Shown: one piece after another, positions 60,163-64,000 of the stretch
Layout of the letters: every line of letters starts with the position of its first letter
Position numbering within the stretch: the first letter of the stretch is position 1
Assembly (NCBI GenBank): GCA_016281605.1
Contig: JAEEJA010000019.1
Coordinates: forward strand, 34,792-98,791
Reading direction: 5' to 3'
Origin: Lachnospiraceae bacterium
Lineage (GTDB): Bacteria > Bacillota > Clostridia > Lachnospirales > Lachnospiraceae
Length of the DNA stretch: 64,000 nt
Notes under the pieces: model-generated
What the model was told of the DNA's origin: nothing
Databases searched by the model: none
What the model saw: the letters and a program-made list of their open reading frames with translations, nothing else
Position numbers and translations under genes: made by a program

Positions 60163-63100
60163 ATGAAGGTTACTAAAAAGCAACTATTCAACAAAAGAAC
60201 ATCAAGACGAGTGCTTTCCTGGCTGATTGCATTGGCCATGCTTCTTACAAGCGTGGTAGTGCCGACTGTCTATAAAAGCAAGGTCGCAAAGGCTAAAGTG
60301 GGAGATACTATAGCACTTGGAGCTGTTAGCTGGAACGGTGAAAAAACCGAGTATACATTTCCGGATGTAACAGCCAATGTGACAGGAAAGCAAACTGTTT
60401 TCACAATTAATGTTGAGAATGGCGGAACATTTAGGATAAACAGTTCAAATACAGATTCTGTTGCTGTTTTAAATGCCATGAAAGAAGGCAGACTTGACGG
60501 AAATGTAAAGTTAGGTGATGAGATAAAGTATTCATCAGATATTGAAGCTGATAAAGATTTAACATCGCTTACATTTATAGGAAATTCATATAATGGTATA
60601 ACAGGTACTCAGATAGAGAATTTTATAAAGGGACTTTCATTTTACAGAAATGGTGCATCAAAAACAGATGAGCATAAGGTTTCTGTAATGGCTAACAGTG
60701 TATTACTTGATGGTGAGATGGGTGCTTTGGTTATCGATGGTAAGATCCATTATTACAGGCATGTTTCCATAACTTCCGGACAAAAGGATTTTTCATGGTA
60801 TTCCGCTTATAATGCATCCAAAAAGCAATTATTTAACGGTATGAGAGGATATCTGGCTACCATTACCTCCTCAAATGAGCAAAATTATGTTTATCATTAT
60901 ACACAAAGTGTTAACGGCGGCTCTGCTTCTACGGATACAACATGGATAGGTGGTATCAGACCCCGTAAAAGCGTAATGGACTCTAATAATCTTTGGGATA
61001 TACTGGAATATTCCATATATGATGAGGATAATGCTAATCCGGGTGCAGGAGCATCGGGCGCAGGAACTACAAATGATGATAACAGGACATGGTACTGGGC
61101 ATGTGGTCCTGAAGCCGGACAAAGCTTTTATGTAACTAATGATACCGGTACAAAAGATGCTTCACTCAACAATTCTTCCACGAGAGATATAGATTTTGAT
61201 GCTTGGAATGACAGTGAGCCTGATAATACCTGGGCAAGTGATTCAGAACCTTATTATAACGAGTATTATGCCTCTGATCCTATAAAAGCTGCAAATGAAT
61301 ATTTTTATAAAAATAATCATCAGGAATATGTCCTTGAATATGGTTTTGGTGGAGAGGGATTATGGAATGATTATAATCCATATAATACACCTTTTACATC
61401 AGGTGGAATCAGTGGATATATAGTGGAATTCAGTCCTTATAACTTAAATGACGATGATCCTGATAATGATGCCGACGAGGATACACCGACTATAAGTGAT
61501 GAAAAGATAATTGTTATTGATAGAAAGCTTGCTTCTGCTACACTCGATAAAAAGACTGTAGTAGCAGGAGAGCCTGTAAGCGTTGCTACATGGACCGGTA
61601 ATGATATGACAGAGGGAGTAACAGCTACAGATAGTAATGCAGAATATCAATGGCAGATATATGATACTGATCTTTCTGTATGGAAGGACATATCAGGTGC
61701 TACAGAGCTTTCATATACTCCGGTAGCTTCAGATATCGGAAAGAGCCTTAGGGTAAAGGTATCTAATGGTACAGATAATGGTAATGATTATCCCGGAAGT
61801 GTTTATGTGGGATTGTCAAGCTCAGAAGATTCTGCCGATCCTGATGACCCGGGTGTACCGGTGGTTGCTTCACTTCTTCCCATAACTTATGCGGAGATTC
61901 TCAAGGATGGTACAAAGGTTGTAGATGGAGATAAGGTAAAAGTTGGAGATGTTATTTCGATAAATGTAAATAATATCAAAGCTACTGACGCCTCAGTCAA
62001 TGATACGGATGTTGATGAGATCGTAAACTATCAATGGTATATACTAAATGATGATGATAAACTTACTGCAATTACGGGAGCAACCTCATCTGTTTATACG
62101 GTAGAAGCTACGGCAGCAGGCAAAGAAGTTATATGTAAGGTTTCTGCGAAGTCTGCAAGTGTGAAATTTAAAGATGGAGTATATGTAGGGACTAATGTCG
62201 AAAGCATAACCGATCCGGATGCAAAGACTGAGCTTGAAGGTTTGGATGTAGAAAAGATTGCAGTAACCATAAGTGGAGATGATATTTATATTAGTCTTGT
62301 AGATGCTCAAAAATCGGATACCGATGCTTCAGCAGTAAAAGCCTTATCAGATTATAAAGTTTCAAATGATGAGGATAGTTCCGATGTAACAGATGAATTA
62401 GGAAAATATGTAAATGTAGATGTTACTGATCTTAATAATGTTACAAAGCCGGGCGATGTAACACTGACATTAGAAGGTAATAATGGCAATGTCGATTGGA
62501 CTAACTGCGATATAACGGTTCATGTATATGATAATGTTGATGAAGAGAATCAACCGGAGTATACATATACACATACTAATCATGATGCCAAGATAATATC
62601 AAATAATATCAGAATCACGATGACAAGAGCAAAAGAGTTACTTGAATTATCAAAGACTGATTATGATAATTATCTTAAAACACTCTTTAAAGAATTTATG
62701 ATTAAGGTTTGGTATGATGATAGTCTTGTGATCGATTATGAAACAGATGCTTATGGAGATAATACCCAATTAGTCATAAAGCAGACGCCATATTCGGGTT
62801 ATTATCATGATTTATTTAAATATAAAAATAATACTTCATTTGATCAAAGAGGAGAAGAAGATTTATCATACGATACACCTTATACTTTGACATTTGAATA
62901 TCATTATACTTCTGAATTATGGTCAAATACGGTAGAAACTAATCCTACCATCACAATTTATGATGATACTGTAGCTAAGTCACCTATAGTTTCTGCGACC
63001 ATAGTTAAGTCAGGAGAAAGTACACCGGCAACAACACTTAAGCCGGGTGATACTATCACTATTCTTAATAACAGTATAAAAGCGGAGAATACAGATACTA

Positions 63101-64000
63101 TTCCAAATAATGATTGTACATATGAGTGGTATACAGTTGATTCGGACGGAAATATATCTGCAACTCCTGTAGGAACAGGTAAAACATACACCATAGGTTC
63201 TACAGATTCAGGTAAAAATATAATCTGTAAAGTTAGTGTTCCGGATGATAACACAAAGTACAAAGGCTTTATCTATGTTGGTAAGGATGTTATAACAGAT
63301 CCAACCGATAAAACAGAAGTAAAGACAGATGATATACCAATTAGTGATGTTTATACAGCAACAGGTAATGATGTAACATTAAATCTAAGTGATGTTATAG
63401 AAGCTATAGATAATGATACTTTAGAGGATCTCGTTAAAGCGAAAGTTACTGCCTCAGGTACTAAGAATGGAACTCCGGTAGCAGCTTCTGATATTACAGT
63501 TACGGTTGATACAGCTACTATTAAGGGAATTGTAGATACTTATGCGGATGTTATATCAGTTAAGGTTGGAACAGCTACAACCAGGTACGATGTTATAGTT
63601 GTTGATGATGCACGTGAGTTAACAATCACACCTACCGCATCTCCTATACCGGGTGCGCCTGTAACACCGGCACCACCTACAGTTGTGGATCAGACACCGG
63701 CACCCGGAGATACTACAGATCCTAAAGCAATCACAGTAAGAAAGACAATAGAAGTAGATAATGAGACAACATCAGTTAAGCTTAATCCTGCAGCACTTAC
63801 AGGAACTATAGTAGAAGGTGAGACAAGTAAGGTATCAGGTCCGGGAACACTTGTAGAAGTAACTAAGAATACTACCGGAAATGTGACAGACCTTTCTTAT
63901 GAAACAGATACAGTAGTTAAGTATCAGGTAAAGGCAGCAAATGGTGATACAACAACCTACATTTATACAATCAAGAGAAAGGCACCATCCGCAGTAGGTA
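60163..64000 (+). CDS. Very large secreted surface protein (partial; runs off window): signal peptide, C-type-lectin-like domain, at least three Ig-like repeats, Pro/Thr linker
   Basis: AGGAGG RBS then MKVTKKQLFNKRTSRRVLSWLIALAMLLTSVVVPTVYKSKVAKA; CTLD-like GYLATITSSNEQNYVY...TWIGG...WYWACGPEAGQSFY...DAWNDSEPDN...EYVLEYG...LWNDYNP...GYIVEF; no stop found reading to 64000. Confidence 0.88.
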   Translation, partial: MKVTKKQLFNKRTSRRVLSWLIALAMLLTSVVVPTVYKSKVAKAKVGDTIALGAVSWNGEKTEYTFPDVTANVTGKQTVFTINVENGGTFRINSSNTDSVAVLNAMKEGRLDGNVKLGDEIKYSSDIEADKDLTSLTFIGNSYNGITGTQIENFIKGLSFYRNGASKTDEHKVSVMANSVLLDGEMGALVIDGKIHYYRHVSITSGQKDFSWYSAYNASKKQLFNGMRGYLATITSSNEQNYVYHYTQSVNGGSASTDTTWIGGIRPRKSVMDSNNLWDILEYSIYDEDNANPGAGASGAGTTNDDNRTWYWACGPEAGQSFYVTNDTGTKDASLNNSSTRDIDFDAWNDSEPDNTWASDSEPYYNEYYASDPIKAANEYFYKNNHQEYVLEYGFGGEGLWNDYNPYNTPFTSGGISGYIVEFSPYNLNDDDPDNDADEDTPTISDEKIIVIDRKLASATLDKKTVVAGEPVSVATWTGNDMTEGVTATDSNAEYQWQIYDTDLSVWKDISGATELSYTPVASDIGKSLRVKVSNGTDNGNDYPGSVYVGLSSSEDSADPDDPGVPVVASLLPITYAEILKDGTKVVDGDKVKVGDVISINVNNIKATDASVNDTDVDEIVNYQWYILNDDDKLTAITGATSSVYTVEATAAGKEVICKVSAKSASVKFKDGVYVGTNVESITDPDAKTELEGLDVEKIAVTISGDDIYISLVDAQKSDTDASAVKALSDYKVSNDEDSSDVTDELGKYVNVDVTDLNNVTKPGDVTLTLEGNNGNVDWTNCDITVHVYDNVDEENQPEYTYTHTNHDAKIISNNIRITMTRAKELLELSKTDYDNYLKTLFKEFMIKVWYDDSLVIDYETDAYGDNTQLVIKQTPYSGYYHDLFKYKNNTSFDQRGEEDLSYDTPYTLTFEYHYTSELWSNTVETNPTITIYDDTVAKSPIVSATIVKSGESTPATTLKPGDTITILNNSIKAENTDTIPNNDCTYEWYTVDSDGNISATPVGTGKTYTIGSTDSGKNIICKVSVPDDNTKYKGFIYVGKDVITDPTDKTEVKTDDIPISDVYTATGNDVTLNLSDVIEAIDNDTLEDLVKAKVTASGTKNGTPVAASDITVTVDTATIKGIVDTYADVISVKVGTATTRYDVIVVDDARELTITPTASPIPGAPVTPAPPTVVDQTPAPGDTTDPKAITVRKTIEVDNETTSVKLNPAALTGTIVEGETSKVSGPGTLVEVTKNTTGNVTDLSYETDTVVKYQVKAANGDTTTYIYTIKRKAPSAVG

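Noticed and set aside
60202-63263. Minus-strand ORFs at 60202-60393, 60270-60479, 60871-61122, 61444-61650, 62086-62310 and 62958-63263
   Set aside because: All lie antisense to the continuous plus-strand surface-protein frame, which has the RBS, signal peptide and domain logic.

Overview
Chromosomal window of a low-GC Firmicute, probably a rumen/gut Lachnospiraceae-type organism (inference from gene content and codon usage). I found no phage, transposon, CRISPR array, rRNA or tRNA. Main blocks: (i) ABC exporter pair (8-3519) followed by a 5'-truncated surface-protein remnant; (ii) a complete sucrose PTS module, scrA-scrB-scrK-ptsH-ptsI (4095-10570), with a strong promoter plus LacI-type operator, and an HPr with Lys at position 46 in place of the regulatory Ser; (iii) a broken sensory-protein remnant (10736-11225); (iv) housekeeping genes proA, aroB, DJ-1/PfpI and Dabb; (v) secreted plant-polysaccharide functions: a SASA-type esterase (17328) and an expansin fused to a lysine-rich Ig-like domain (26644); (vi) a PIN-domain gene with a tiny overlapping partner and an inverted repeat over its -10 box, followed by three stacked hairpins; (vii) a degenerate-GGDEF/intact-EAL protein; (viii) transaldolase and split transketolase behind a structured leader; (ix) a stand-alone A-T-C NRPS-like protein whose adenylation domain lacks the usual Asp235, next to a carboxylesterase with a C-terminal membrane anchor; (x) glgP, a secreted lipase with an LRR/Lys-rich tail, a hybrid histidine kinase, carB, MATE, a sugar ABC permease pair, addBA and a DUF2339-like membrane protein; (xi) a very large secreted protein with a C-type-lectin-like domain and repeated Ig-like modules, open from 60163 past the window end and absent from the ORF track. 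The best candidates for something under-described are the A-T-C NRPS/esterase pair, the PIN/small-ORF cassette and the CTLD surface protein. All calls come from reading the sequence; no database search was run.
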